Assembly (NCBI GenBank): GCA_045640725.1
Contig: JAZUFN010000004.1
Location: 1-14,328 of the forward strand
DNA length: 14,328 bases
From: RGIG3528 sp045640725
GTDB lineage: Bacteria; Bacillota; Clostridia; Lachnospirales; Lachnospiraceae
Reading direction: 5' to 3'
The notes under the pieces are model-generated. The model saw only the letters and a program-made list of their open reading frames with translations, had not been told where the DNA came from and ran no database searches. Below are positions 1 to 7,141 of the stretch, one piece after another. Each line of letters starts with the position of its first letter. The first letter of the stretch is position 1. The position numbers were made by a program, and so were the translations under genes.

Positions 1-1145
1 CTATTGATCTGCAGAGATTTGCCGAAATCGGTAAAAAAGGTGTTTTGGCCCTGTTAGCAGACTCTACCAATGCTGAGCGTCCCGGCTATACCATGAGTGA
101 GAGTACTGTGGGTAAGACTTTTGAAGCTATTTTTGCAGATAATACAAAGGCCAGAATTATTGTTGCTACTTTTGCGTCCAATGTAGACAGAGTACAGCAG
201 ATAATCAATTCAGCTCATCGCCACAAGAGAAAGGTGGTAATTGAAGGCCGCAGTATGGTTAATGTAGTGAATATTGCTCAGGAGCTGGGATATCTCTCTG
301 TTCCTAAGGGCACTATCATTACAGTAGAGGAAATAAAAAATTATCCTCCGGATAAGATATGTATTATTACAACAGGTTCCCAGGGAGAAGACAGAGCAGC
401 ATTGTCACGTATGGCTGCAGCTGTACATAAGAAAGTTACTATTGTACCGGGGGTTGTGGTTATTCTTTCTTCCAATCCTATTCCGGGCAATGAAAAATCA
501 GTATCAAAAGTTATTAATGAGCTGTCCATGCTGGGAGCCAAGGTTATTTTCCAGGATACTCATGTATCAGGGCACGCCTCTCAGGAAGAGATTAAGCTGA
601 TATATGCTATTACCAAGCCTAAGTTCTCTGTACCTGTTCATGGTGAATACAGACATCTTATGAAGCACAGTGAGCTGGCTCAGGCTACGGGTGTAGAAAA
701 AGATAATGTCTTTATATTAAAATGCGGCGATGTACTGGAAATGAATGCTGAGGCGGCACGTGTTACAGGCCATGTGACTACAGGTGGTGTCTATGTAGAC
801 GGACTGGGCGTGGGCGACGTGGGTAATGTCGTTCTTCGTGATCGTCAGGAGTTGGCTGCTAATGGTATTGTTACAGTAGCTATGACTTATGATCGCAGCA
901 GTGGTGAATTCATAGCCGGCCCGGAGATTGTATCAAGAGGCTTTGTATATGTAAAAGAGTCTGAAGATCTTATGGATGAGGCCTATGATTGTGTAATGGA
1001 TACCTTGGACAATATTACCAAAAAAGGTATCAGCGATAGAAACAAGATGCGAAATATGGTAAGGGACGGCCTTGCTGATTTCGTATGGAAGAAAACAGGA
1101 AGAAAGCCTATGATTCTCCCTGTTATCATGGAGGTTAACGAGTAA
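1..1145 (+). CDS. rnj: Ribonuclease J, 3' part (5' end outside the window)
   Basis: Metallo-beta-lactamase/beta-CASP ribonuclease of the RNase J family, which processes and degrades RNA by endonucleolytic and 5'-3' exonucleolytic cleavage in the cytoplasm. The open frame continues upstream of the TTG at 45 to the window edge (first full codon at 3), so that TTG is internal. About 380 residues are present of roughly 555 usual for the family; the N-terminal HxHxDH metal-binding region is off the window. Visible family hallmarks are ADSTNAERPG near the start (about 57-86), the beta-CASP motif HVSGHAS (561-581) and PVHGEYRHL (from 633). The C-terminal RNase J domain looks complete and ends at TAA 1143-1145. 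The stop overlaps the next start by one base (TAATG), which indicates operon organisation and translational coupling. Family assignment is very secure. Confidence 0.96.
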   Translation, partial: IDLQRFAEIGKKGVLALLADSTNAERPGYTMSESTVGKTFEAIFADNTKARIIVATFASNVDRVQQIINSAHRHKRKVVIEGRSMVNVVNIAQELGYLSVPKGTIITVEEIKNYPPDKICIITTGSQGEDRAALSRMAAAVHKKVTIVPGVVVILSSNPIPGNEKSVSKVINELSMLGAKVIFQDTHVSGHASQEEIKLIYAITKPKFSVPVHGEYRHLMKHSELAQATGVEKDNVFILKCGDVLEMNAEAARVTGHVTTGGVYVDGLGVGDVGNVVLRDRQELAANGIVTVAMTYDRSSGEFIAGPEIVSRGFVYVKESEDLMDEAYDCVMDTLDNITKKGISDRNKMRNMVRDGLADFVWKKTGRKPMILPVIMEVNE

Positions 1146-1615
1146 TGGCAGGAAGAGGTGTCAGAAAAAGACAGGCAGGTATGCAGACCGCTTTGGATAT
1201 AGTGTATTTTATTATGCACATGGTATTAAATGTGGTTTTTTATGCTGTCGTTATTTTTCTCATCTACAGAGCTTGTATATTTGTATATGATTTTACATAC
1301 CAGGTATTTGGGGATACTACCGTAGACCCTGCACCCGGGAAAAATGTTTCCATAGTAATTGAAAATGGTGCATCCACCATGGATATTGCTTCGGCACTGG
1401 AGGTTAACAAAGTAATTAAAAACCGTTATTCATTTTACATTCGTGTAAAATCCATGAGTTACAAGATTTTGGCCGGTAAATACATTCTGAATACCTCTAT
1501 GAATTATGGGGAAATACTGGACACTATCACCGACTATAAAAATGCCATCGAGGAGCCGACTCCGACCCCGGCTCCGTCAGTAGCTCCGGCACCCGGTGCG
1601 GAGGCAGGCAGATGA
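1145..1615 (+). CDS. Short MltG/YceG-like membrane protein without catalytic domain
   Basis: A 156-residue protein with a cytoplasmic basic start (MAGRGVRKRQ), one membrane segment at about residues 18-41, and an extracytoplasmic part. Residues about 66-130 (VSIVIENGASTMDIASAL, then IKNRYSFYIRVK, then LAGKYILNTSM) resemble the LysM-like N-terminal region of the endolytic transglycosylase MltG (YceG/YrrL family). The protein ends in a Pro/Thr/Ala-rich tail (about 137-152) exactly where the catalytic domain would begin, and no catalytic Glu region is present. MltG proteins are normally over 300 residues. Position supports the link: in Bacillus subtilis yrrL (mltG) directly precedes yrrM (trmR) and the U32 genes. 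GGAGG lies at 1130-1134, ten bases before the ATG. Its role could be non-enzymatic peptidoglycan binding; that is inference. The frame is intact, so it does not look like a decaying gene. Confidence 0.8.
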   Translation: MAGRGVRKRQAGMQTALDIVYFIMHMVLNVVFYAVVIFLIYRACIFVYDFTYQVFGDTTVDPAPGKNVSIVIENGASTMDIASALEVNKVIKNRYSFYIRVKSMSYKILAGKYILNTSMNYGEILDTITDYKNAIEEPTPTPAPSVAPAPGAEAGR

Positions 1616-2262
1616 TAATCGAAGAAAGAATGGCTGATTATTTGGCATCGTTGGATACAGAGATGCCGGAGCATCTAAGACTACTGGAGCAGGAAGCTTT
1701 AGCTAATGAAGTGCCCATTATCAGGAAGGATTCCCAGGGACTCTTACGATTCTTAATTGAAATGAAGCAGCCTGAGAGTATTTTGGAAATAGGCACAGCC
1801 GTTGGCTTTTCTGCCAGTTTCATGGCGGAATATATGCCGGCTGATTGCCATCTTACCACTATAGAGAAAGTACCTATGCGTATAGTGGAGGCTGAAAAAA
1901 ATCTGTCCAGGCTGGCAAGAAAAGATGATATTACATTTCTTACCGGTGATGCCAAAGAAGTGCTGGAACAGCTGGCAGCAGAGGGTAAGCATTATGATTT
2001 TATATTCATGGATGCTGCAAAGGCTCAGTATATGGCCTTTTTACAAAGCGTCATGAAGATGATGAAAAGAGGAGATGTGCTGGTAACGGATAATGTACTC
2101 CAGGAAGGCTCCATCATCGATTCAAAGTATATAATTGAAAGACGGGATCGTACCATACACATGCGTATGAGAGAGTATTTATACGAACTCAAGCATAATG
2201 AAAGACTCACTACATCTGTAGTAGCAGTGGGGGATGGTATGGCCTTGTCAGTTATGAAATAA
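1612..2262 (+). CDS. trmR: TrmR-type tRNA 5-hydroxyuridine methyltransferase (O-methyltransferase family 3)
   Basis: A class I SAM-dependent, metal-dependent O-methyltransferase of 216 residues, full length for the family. SAM-binding motif I is ILEIGTAVGFS (57-67); the acidic residue after strand 2 is E85 (TTIEKV). DFIFMDAAKAQY (129-140) and VTDNVLQEG (158-166) carry D134, D160 and N161, the residues that coordinate the divalent metal in this family. In Bacillus subtilis the homologue YrrM/TrmR methylates 5-hydroxyuridine at tRNA wobble position 34 to 5-methoxyuridine, and the U32 gene next door makes the hydroxyuridine. The same neighbour follows here, which favours TrmR over a catechol-type methyltransferase. 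The start ATG overlaps the previous stop as ATGA (1612-1615), with GGAGG at 1600-1604. The specific substrate is inferred from family and neighbourhood. Confidence 0.88.
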   Translation: MIIEERMADYLASLDTEMPEHLRLLEQEALANEVPIIRKDSQGLLRFLIEMKQPESILEIGTAVGFSASFMAEYMPADCHLTTIEKVPMRIVEAEKNLSRLARKDDITFLTGDAKEVLEQLAAEGKHYDFIFMDAAKAQYMAFLQSVMKMMKRGDVLVTDNVLQEGSIIDSKYIIERRDRTIHMRMREYLYELKHNERLTTSVVAVGDGMALSVMK

Positions 2263-2271
2263 GGAATATAT

Positions 2272-3519
2272 ATGAGAAAACCTGAATTATTACTTCCTGC
2301 TTCTTCGCCGGAAGTGCTTAGAACAGCAATTTTATATGGAGCCGATGCAGTATATATTGGCGGTGACATGTATGGCCTGAGAGCTAAGGCTAAGAATTTT
2401 TCCCATGATGATATGGCAATTTCCATAAAATATGCTCATGATCATGGAAAGAAGGTCTATGTAACGGCCAATATCACCCCTCATAATCCGGACCTTAATG
2501 GCATGAAGGATTACTTCAGAGAGCTGAGCGAGCTCAAAACTCCCGATGGAGAGAGCGCTGTCCCGGATGCTCTTATTATTTCAGATCCGGGTGCATTTAT
2601 GATGGCTCGAGAGGCAGCCCCTAATATTGATATTCATATCAGTACTCAGGCAAATAATGTAAACTACCTTACTTATAATTTCTGGAAACAGCAGGGGGCT
2701 ACCAGAGTAGTATCTGCAAGAGAGCTGTCTGTAGCCGAGATAAAGGAAATCAGGGAAAATATACCTGAAGAAATGGAAATAGAGACCTTTATTCACGGGG
2801 CTATGTGTATTTCTTATTCAGGCAGATGCTTGCTTTCAAATTATTTTACCGGAAGAGATGCCAATCTGGGAGCTTGCACCCATCCATGCAGGTGGAAATA
2901 TTATATTACAGAAGAAAACAGACCCGGAGAATATCTGCCGGTATTTGAAAACGAAAGAGGCACATACATCTTCAATTCAAAAGATCTTTGTATGATTGAC
3001 CATATACCGGACCTGGTGGATGCAGGTATTGATTCCTACAAGATAGAAGGACGAATGAAAACTGCCCTTTATGTAGCATCTGCAGCACGCAGCTACAGAG
3101 CAGCTATCGATGATTTTTTTAAGGATCCTGCGCTGTATGAGAGTAAGCTGGACTACTACCGGTCAGAAGTGGCAAAGTGCACCAATAGAAAATATACTAC
3201 AGGCTTTTTCTATGGAAAGCCTGATACAGATGCACAGATTTATGACAATAATACTTATACTACAGAGTATGTTTACTTGGGATTTGCTTATGATAAGGCC
3301 GAAAACGGCTATATCAGGATGGAGCAAAAAAACAAATTTTCTGTAGGTGATGAAATCGAAATTATGAAGCCGGATGGGCGTGACCTTTTGGTGAAAGTAT
3401 GCGACATTACTGATAGTGAGGGGAATCATCAGGATTCATGTCCTCATGCCAGACAGGATATCAGAGTTAAATTGTCCGAAATGCCTGAAATTGGGGAAAT
3501 TTTAAGAGTTAAAGGCTAA
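2272..3519 (+). CDS. trhP: U32 family protein, probable tRNA U34 hydroxylation protein TrhP
   Basis: A peptidase-U32 family protein of 415 residues, the usual length of the YrrO/YegQ/TrhP branch. The U32 signature lies at 171-189 (ETFIHGAMCISYSGRCLLS). C179, C186, C202 and C206 form the four-cysteine set typical of this family, thought to hold an iron-sulfur cluster. KIEGRMK follows at about residues 258-264. Members once annotated as collagenases or proteases are now known to take part in tRNA or rRNA hydroxylation; TrhP makes 5-hydroxyuridine at tRNA position 34, using prephenate. Direct linkage to trmR (nine bases between stop and start, RBS AAGGA at 2261-2265) matches the yrrM-yrrN-yrrO layout and supports the tRNA role. 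Bacillus subtilis has two adjacent U32 genes; only one is present here. Confidence is high for the family and good for TrhP. Confidence 0.87.
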   Translation: MRKPELLLPASSPEVLRTAILYGADAVYIGGDMYGLRAKAKNFSHDDMAISIKYAHDHGKKVYVTANITPHNPDLNGMKDYFRELSELKTPDGESAVPDALIISDPGAFMMAREAAPNIDIHISTQANNVNYLTYNFWKQQGATRVVSARELSVAEIKEIRENIPEEMEIETFIHGAMCISYSGRCLLSNYFTGRDANLGACTHPCRWKYYITEENRPGEYLPVFENERGTYIFNSKDLCMIDHIPDLVDAGIDSYKIEGRMKTALYVASAARSYRAAIDDFFKDPALYESKLDYYRSEVAKCTNRKYTTGFFYGKPDTDAQIYDNNTYTTEYVYLGFAYDKAENGYIRMEQKNKFSVGDEIEIMKPDGRDLLVKVCDITDSEGNHQDSCPHARQDIRVKLSEMPEIGEILRVKG

Positions 3520-3532
3520 GCTGACAGGGGTA

Positions 3533-3556
3533 GTTATAAAGATTGGGATTTATAAC
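3533..3556 (+). other. AT-rich inverted repeat upstream of the AI-2E gene
   Basis: A perfect 8-bp inverted repeat (GTTATAAA at 3533-3540, TTTATAAC at 3549-3556) with an 8-base loop sits in the 54-base gap between the U32 gene and the next gene, just before the ribosome binding site. It lacks a following T-run, so it is not a normal intrinsic terminator. It could be a protein-binding site, an RNA-processing site or chance in AT-rich DNA. Confidence 0.3.
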
Positions 3557-3573
3557 CAGGAAAGAAGGTACAT

Positions 3574-5061
3574 GTGAAAGAAAAGAATAAGTATTTTAAA
3601 ATCGGATTAATGATCTTTTTGGTTTTTTCCGCTGTTATCACTTTTTTCTTCTTCATATACAGAATAGATGCTATCAGAGAGGGTTTTAGAGGATTAATTA
3701 AAATTCTTTCACCTATCATAATAGGCGCGGTGGTAGCATATCTTCTTAATCCATTGGTAGAGACTATCAGTGCGTTTTTTAAGCGCATATTCAGTGGCAT
3801 GGGTATGAAGCATACTGCGGCCAAAAAGCTATCCAAAGGTATTGGTATTACCATTTCAATGGTGCTTTTTATTGCGCTTATTGCAGCACTTGTTTGGATG
3901 GTGCTTCCGGGCCTGGGCAAGTCAGTATCTGAAATTGCTGATAAGTTACCTGAGTATGGTAATAATATTGAGGACTTTATTCTTGATTTTGTAGAGGATA
4001 AGCCTGCTATTAAGGACTATGTGCAGGGTACCATGAATGAGTTGGTGAATACTATTACCGACTACTATAAGAATCAGATTTTGCCTCAGATTAATACATA
4101 TATTTCTCAGGTATTAACCGGGGTTATGGCGACCTTCAAGATGATTCTTAATATTTTGATTGGACTTTGCGTTGCGGTTTATCTCTTGATCGGTAAAGAT
4201 AAGTTTATTGGAGAGATTAAGAAGACTATATATGCGGTATTTAAGCTGGAGAAGGCAAATGTTATTCTGGCTGTTACACGTCAGGTAGATAATATTTTCG
4301 GTGGATTCATCACAGGAAAGCTGGTGGATTCATTAATTATTGGTGCTCTTTGCTTTATTGGCACCTCTATTATGCAGACTCCTTATGCAGCCTTGATATC
4401 AGTTATTATCGGTATTACCAATATCATCCCATTCTTTGGTCCTTGGATTGGTGCTATTCCTACTATTATCCTTGTACTGGCGGTATCACCTCAGCAGGCG
4501 TTGATATTTGGAATATTTGTTATAGTACTTCAGCAGTTTGATGGAAATATCATCGGTCCCAATATTTTGGGAGATTCTACCGGACTTTCCGTATTCTGGG
4601 TAGTTGTGGCCATCACTGTCGGCGGCGGTTTATTTGGTGTATGGGGAATGATTCTGGGTGTACCTGTTTTTGCGGTTATTTATTTCCTGGTAAAAACAGC
4701 CATTGAGTTTAAGCTTAAAAAGACCAAAATGCCTCTGGAATCTACAGCCTATACCAGAATTAAACGAATTGATCCGGAGGATGTTACCAGACAGGAGACA
4801 TTACAGGTCGGCATCAGTCGTAGAGACAGAAGAAAGAATAAGATTGATGAATACGAAGTAAATCGTGAGATTGCCAATGCGGCCCGTTTATCTGAGGAAA
4901 GAAGAGCGGCCAGAAAAGCTAAAGAAAATGAAGTAAAGAAGAGCGAAGCTGCTGAAAATGATGATTTTCTTGAGCAGGCAAGATTACTTAATAAAGTAAT
5001 ATTAGAGGAGATCCCGGGGAAAAACGGTAATGAAGAAGCTGATAGCCAAAATAATAAATAA
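3574..5061 (+). CDS. AI-2E family transporter (TqsA/PerM/YtvI-like membrane protein)
   Basis: A 495-residue polytopic membrane protein of the AI-2E (UPF0118) family. Hydrophobic segments lie near residues 9-30, 41-60, 88-113, 183-206, 245-266, 270-284, 290-325 and 335-378. Family hallmarks are NIIPFFGPWIGAIP (283-296), GNIIGPNILG (324-333) and GLFGVWGMILGVP (352-364). The family name comes from Escherichia coli TqsA; members have varied or unknown substrates, so AI-2 export should not be assumed. The C-terminal tail of about 115 residues (380-495) is highly charged and rich in Lys, Glu and Arg, longer than the family core. The start is GTG at 3574, five bases after AGAAGG (3563-3568). An ATG at 3572 overlaps it out of frame and is followed at once by TGA. 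The gene overlaps the next one by 32 bases. Confidence 0.93.
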   Translation: MKEKNKYFKIGLMIFLVFSAVITFFFFIYRIDAIREGFRGLIKILSPIIIGAVVAYLLNPLVETISAFFKRIFSGMGMKHTAAKKLSKGIGITISMVLFIALIAALVWMVLPGLGKSVSEIADKLPEYGNNIEDFILDFVEDKPAIKDYVQGTMNELVNTITDYYKNQILPQINTYISQVLTGVMATFKMILNILIGLCVAVYLLIGKDKFIGEIKKTIYAVFKLEKANVILAVTRQVDNIFGGFITGKLVDSLIIGALCFIGTSIMQTPYAALISVIIGITNIIPFFGPWIGAIPTIILVLAVSPQQALIFGIFVIVLQQFDGNIIGPNILGDSTGLSVFWVVVAITVGGGLFGVWGMILGVPVFAVIYFLVKTAIEFKLKKTKMPLESTAYTRIKRIDPEDVTRQETLQVGISRRDRRKNKIDEYEVNREIANAARLSEERRAARKAKENEVKKSEAAENDDFLEQARLLNKVILEEIPGKNGNEEADSQNNK

Positions 5062-5524
5062 AGAGACAATCATGTACATCATCTTCGGAGTAGCTACAAC
5101 TGCTGTGAATTTTGTGGTGTATTGGATTTTTGATAAATTGCTGGGGAGTGGGGATGAAATCATAGCTGATTCATCCACCATTTCAGGTGCTTTGGATACA
5201 TTGCTTCAAAAAGGTGTCGCCGGCCTTATTGCCTGGTTGGCAGCTGTACTGTTTGCTTATGTTACCAACAGAAATTTTGTTTTTTCTGAACGAGCTCACG
5301 GAATATCAGGAATTTTAGGTGAATTTGGCAGATTCATGGGAGCCAGAGTAGTTACGGGTGTTATTGAAATATTTCTGGTGCCGGTGCTTATTATCCTGGG
5401 TTTAAAGGCGCAAATATTCGGACTGGATGTAGCAAAGCTTATTGTCAGTGTAATTGTTATTGTTTTGAACTATATTTTCAGCAAACTGGTAGTATTTAAA
5501 GATAATAAGAAAGAAGAGAAGTAA
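5030..5524 (+). CDS. GtrA-like family membrane protein
   Basis: A 164-residue GtrA-like protein (PF04138 type) with four membrane segments at about 15-35, 63-80, 103-124 and 134-154, and the family signature FAYVTNRNFVF (75-85) after the second helix. Members are thought to carry lipid-linked sugars across the membrane or to assist teichoic-acid or exopolysaccharide glycosylation. No glycosyltransferase gene is beside it here, so its partner is unknown. The ATG at 5030 has CCGGGGA (5014-5020) at a normal distance and lies inside the 3' end of the AI-2E gene (32-base overlap). An internal ATG at 5072 would avoid the overlap but would remove the KKLIAKIINKE lead that typically precedes the first helix, so 5030 is preferred. 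The stop overlaps the next start by one base (TAATG). Confidence 0.92.
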   Translation: MKKLIAKIINKETIMYIIFGVATTAVNFVVYWIFDKLLGSGDEIIADSSTISGALDTLLQKGVAGLIAWLAAVLFAYVTNRNFVFSERAHGISGILGEFGRFMGARVVTGVIEIFLVPVLIILGLKAQIFGLDVAKLIVSVIVIVLNYIFSKLVVFKDNKKEEK

Positions 5525-6732
5525 TGTTCGAAGTAAAGGGAATTGTAAATCTGAAAAAGGGTGAGGGGAGAACACTTAATGCAGGTGGATTATGGGTCTA
5601 TGATAACGAGATAGAGTCCATAACAGGTAATATTGCAGATGGTGATTTGGTAGTGGTTAAGGCTGTAAATGGCTTTTCGCTGGGCCTGGGCTATATAAAT
5701 CGTAAGTCAAAGATTACAGTTCGTCTGCTTACCCGCAATGCGGATACTGAGATTAATGAAACTTTTTTTGAAAATCGTGTAAGAGATTGCTGGGAATACA
5801 GGAAAAAGGTGGTAGACACTTCCTCCTGTCGCTTGATCTTTGGAGAAGCAGACCTTTTTCCGGGATTGGTAGTGGATAAATTCTCAGATGTGCTGGTGGT
5901 ACAGTCGCTGGCACTGGGTATTGATCGATTTAAAATGATTATAGTAGATGCTATTCGTAAAGTATTGGCTGAAGATGGCATAGTTATACGTGGCGTGTAT
6001 GAGAGAAGTGATGCCAAGGTACGTGAGCTGGAGGGCATGGAGCGTACTAAAGGCTTCCTGTCAGAGCCCTTTGAAACAAAAGTACAGATAGTGGAAAACG
6101 GCGTTAAGTACCTGGTAGATGTGGCAGAGGGACAGAAAACCGGCTTTTTCCTGGATCAGAAGTATAATCGTTTGGCTATGCATAAGATTTGTCAGGATGC
6201 CGATGTACTGGATTGCTTTACACATACAGGCTCATTTGCTCTTAATGCAGGTATAGCTGGCGCAAAAAGTGTAACAGGTGTAGATGCATCTGATCTGGCT
6301 GTTGCTCAGGCTACTGAGAATGCCCGGCTCAACGGACTATCTGACAGAGTACAATTCATGTGTGCTGATGTGCTGGATTTATTACCGAAGCTGAATGCAG
6401 AAGGTAAACAGTACGACGTAGTTATTTTGGATCCGCCTGCCTTTACCAAGTCCAAGGACTCTATAAAAAAGGCAATGAAGGGCTACAGAGAGATTAATAT
6501 GCAGGGGCTTAAGCTGGTTAAAGACGGAGGCTTTTTGGCTACCTGTTCATGCTCACATTTTATGAGCTATGAACTTTTTACTGAGGTTATCGGCCAAGCA
6601 GCCAAGAGCGTACATAAACGTCTGCGCCAGGTAGAATTCCGTACCCAAGCACCGGATCACCCCATAGCCTGGAATGCAGATGAGTCATACTACCTGAAGT
6701 TCTATATCTTCCAGGTGTGTGATGAAAAATAG
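5524..6732 (+). CDS. rlmI: Class I SAM-dependent rRNA (cytosine-C5) methyltransferase, RlmI-like
   Basis: A 402-residue enzyme of the RlmI/RlmK family (COG1092 type), which in Escherichia coli makes 5-methylcytosine in 23S rRNA. Order of parts: N-terminal PUA-type RNA-binding region (about 2-75), a linker domain (EADLFPGLVVDKF, 108-120), KTGFFLDQKYNR (205-216), SAM motif I VLDCFTHTGSFALNAG (228-243), acidic residue in GVDAS (252-256), motif IV ILDPPAF (301-307) and motif VI ATCSCSHF (339-346), which carries the candidate catalytic cysteines C341 and C343. Full length with a normal C-terminus. The start overlaps the GtrA stop (TAATG) and a purine-rich stretch AAGAAGAGAAG precedes it, so it is probably co-transcribed. 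The symbol is provisional: the exact modified nucleotide in this organism cannot be read from sequence. Confidence 0.9.
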   Translation: MFEVKGIVNLKKGEGRTLNAGGLWVYDNEIESITGNIADGDLVVVKAVNGFSLGLGYINRKSKITVRLLTRNADTEINETFFENRVRDCWEYRKKVVDTSSCRLIFGEADLFPGLVVDKFSDVLVVQSLALGIDRFKMIIVDAIRKVLAEDGIVIRGVYERSDAKVRELEGMERTKGFLSEPFETKVQIVENGVKYLVDVAEGQKTGFFLDQKYNRLAMHKICQDADVLDCFTHTGSFALNAGIAGAKSVTGVDASDLAVAQATENARLNGLSDRVQFMCADVLDLLPKLNAEGKQYDVVILDPPAFTKSKDSIKKAMKGYREINMQGLKLVKDGGFLATCSCSHFMSYELFTEVIGQAAKSVHKRLRQVEFRTQAPDHPIAWNADESYYLKFYIFQVCDEK

Positions 6733-7022
6733 CAGGCTATTCAGCCAGCAAGGCAGCTTTGGATAAAGTTACTATAGATATAGGATCCAAGCTCCAGGGA
6801 ACAGATGTTTGCATTAATCTTACTGATCCGGGCTGGTGCAGGACAGATTTGGGAGGCCAATATGCACCCAATGATCCTGTTAGTGCTATCCCAGGTATAG
6901 TAGTGGGGCTGTTTATTGATGATAAGAAATCAGGCAGATATTTAGGAGCGCAGAATTTCACCGGAATGACATTGGATGAGGCCGTAGCAAAAGCAGAAGC
7001 AGATTTTCACAGTCCATACTAA
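6732..7022 (+). pseudogene. 3' remnant of a short-chain dehydrogenase/reductase (SDR) gene
   Basis: An open frame directly after, and overlapping by one base, the RlmI stop encodes the C-terminal end of a classical SDR oxidoreductase. The first readable residues are AGYSASKAALDKV, containing the SDR catalytic YxxxK motif (Tyr codon 6738-6740, Lys codon 6750-6752). DPGWCRTDLGG, the family's PG...T segment after strand 6, and a GRYLGAQNF end follow. The Rossmann nucleotide-binding half (TGxxxGIG and the catalytic Ser, about 150 residues) is absent: the frame hits TGA at 6723-6725, inside the RlmI gene. The only start candidate, TTG 6759, lies after the catalytic Tyr/Lys and has no convincing ribosome binding site. 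What remains is about 97 codons with no internal stop, so the loss may be recent. A deletion joining it to the RlmI gene end is the simplest explanation. Confidence 0.85.
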
Positions 7023-7075
7023 GGAGATATAATTATTAAATCTTTTGGTAAACACTATAAATAATTCTAAAATGA

Positions 7076-7104
7076 TTGTTTTATAAGAAGCTATTTAGTA
7101 GAAT
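7076..7104 (+). promoter_or_regulatory. Candidate sigma-A promoter for the phosphodiester glycosidase operon
   Basis: TTGTTT (7076-7081), a 17-base spacer and TAGAAT (7099-7104) lie in the AT-rich gap before the ATG at 7142. The -10 box matches consensus at five of six positions and the -35 box at three of six. Predicted transcription start is near 7111, leaving a leader of about 30 bases with AAAGGA at 7127-7132. Plausible but not proven. Confidence 0.5.
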
Positions 7105-7141
7105 ACGAAGTTAGTATTATTTCATTTAAAGGAACAAGCAA

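Noticed and set aside
2025..2426. Open frame of 133 codons on the - strand across trmR and trhP
   Set aside because: It is antisense to two clear conserved genes, with no start signal or family similarity.
3574..5061. Autoinducer-2 exporter function
   Set aside because: The family name suggests it, but members have varied or unknown substrates and nothing nearby (no luxS or lsr genes) supports AI-2 transport.
6759..7022. Intact small gene starting at TTG 6759
   Set aside because: SDR homology continues upstream of this codon through the catalytic YSASK motif, so the TTG is internal to a truncated gene, and no ribosome binding site fits it.
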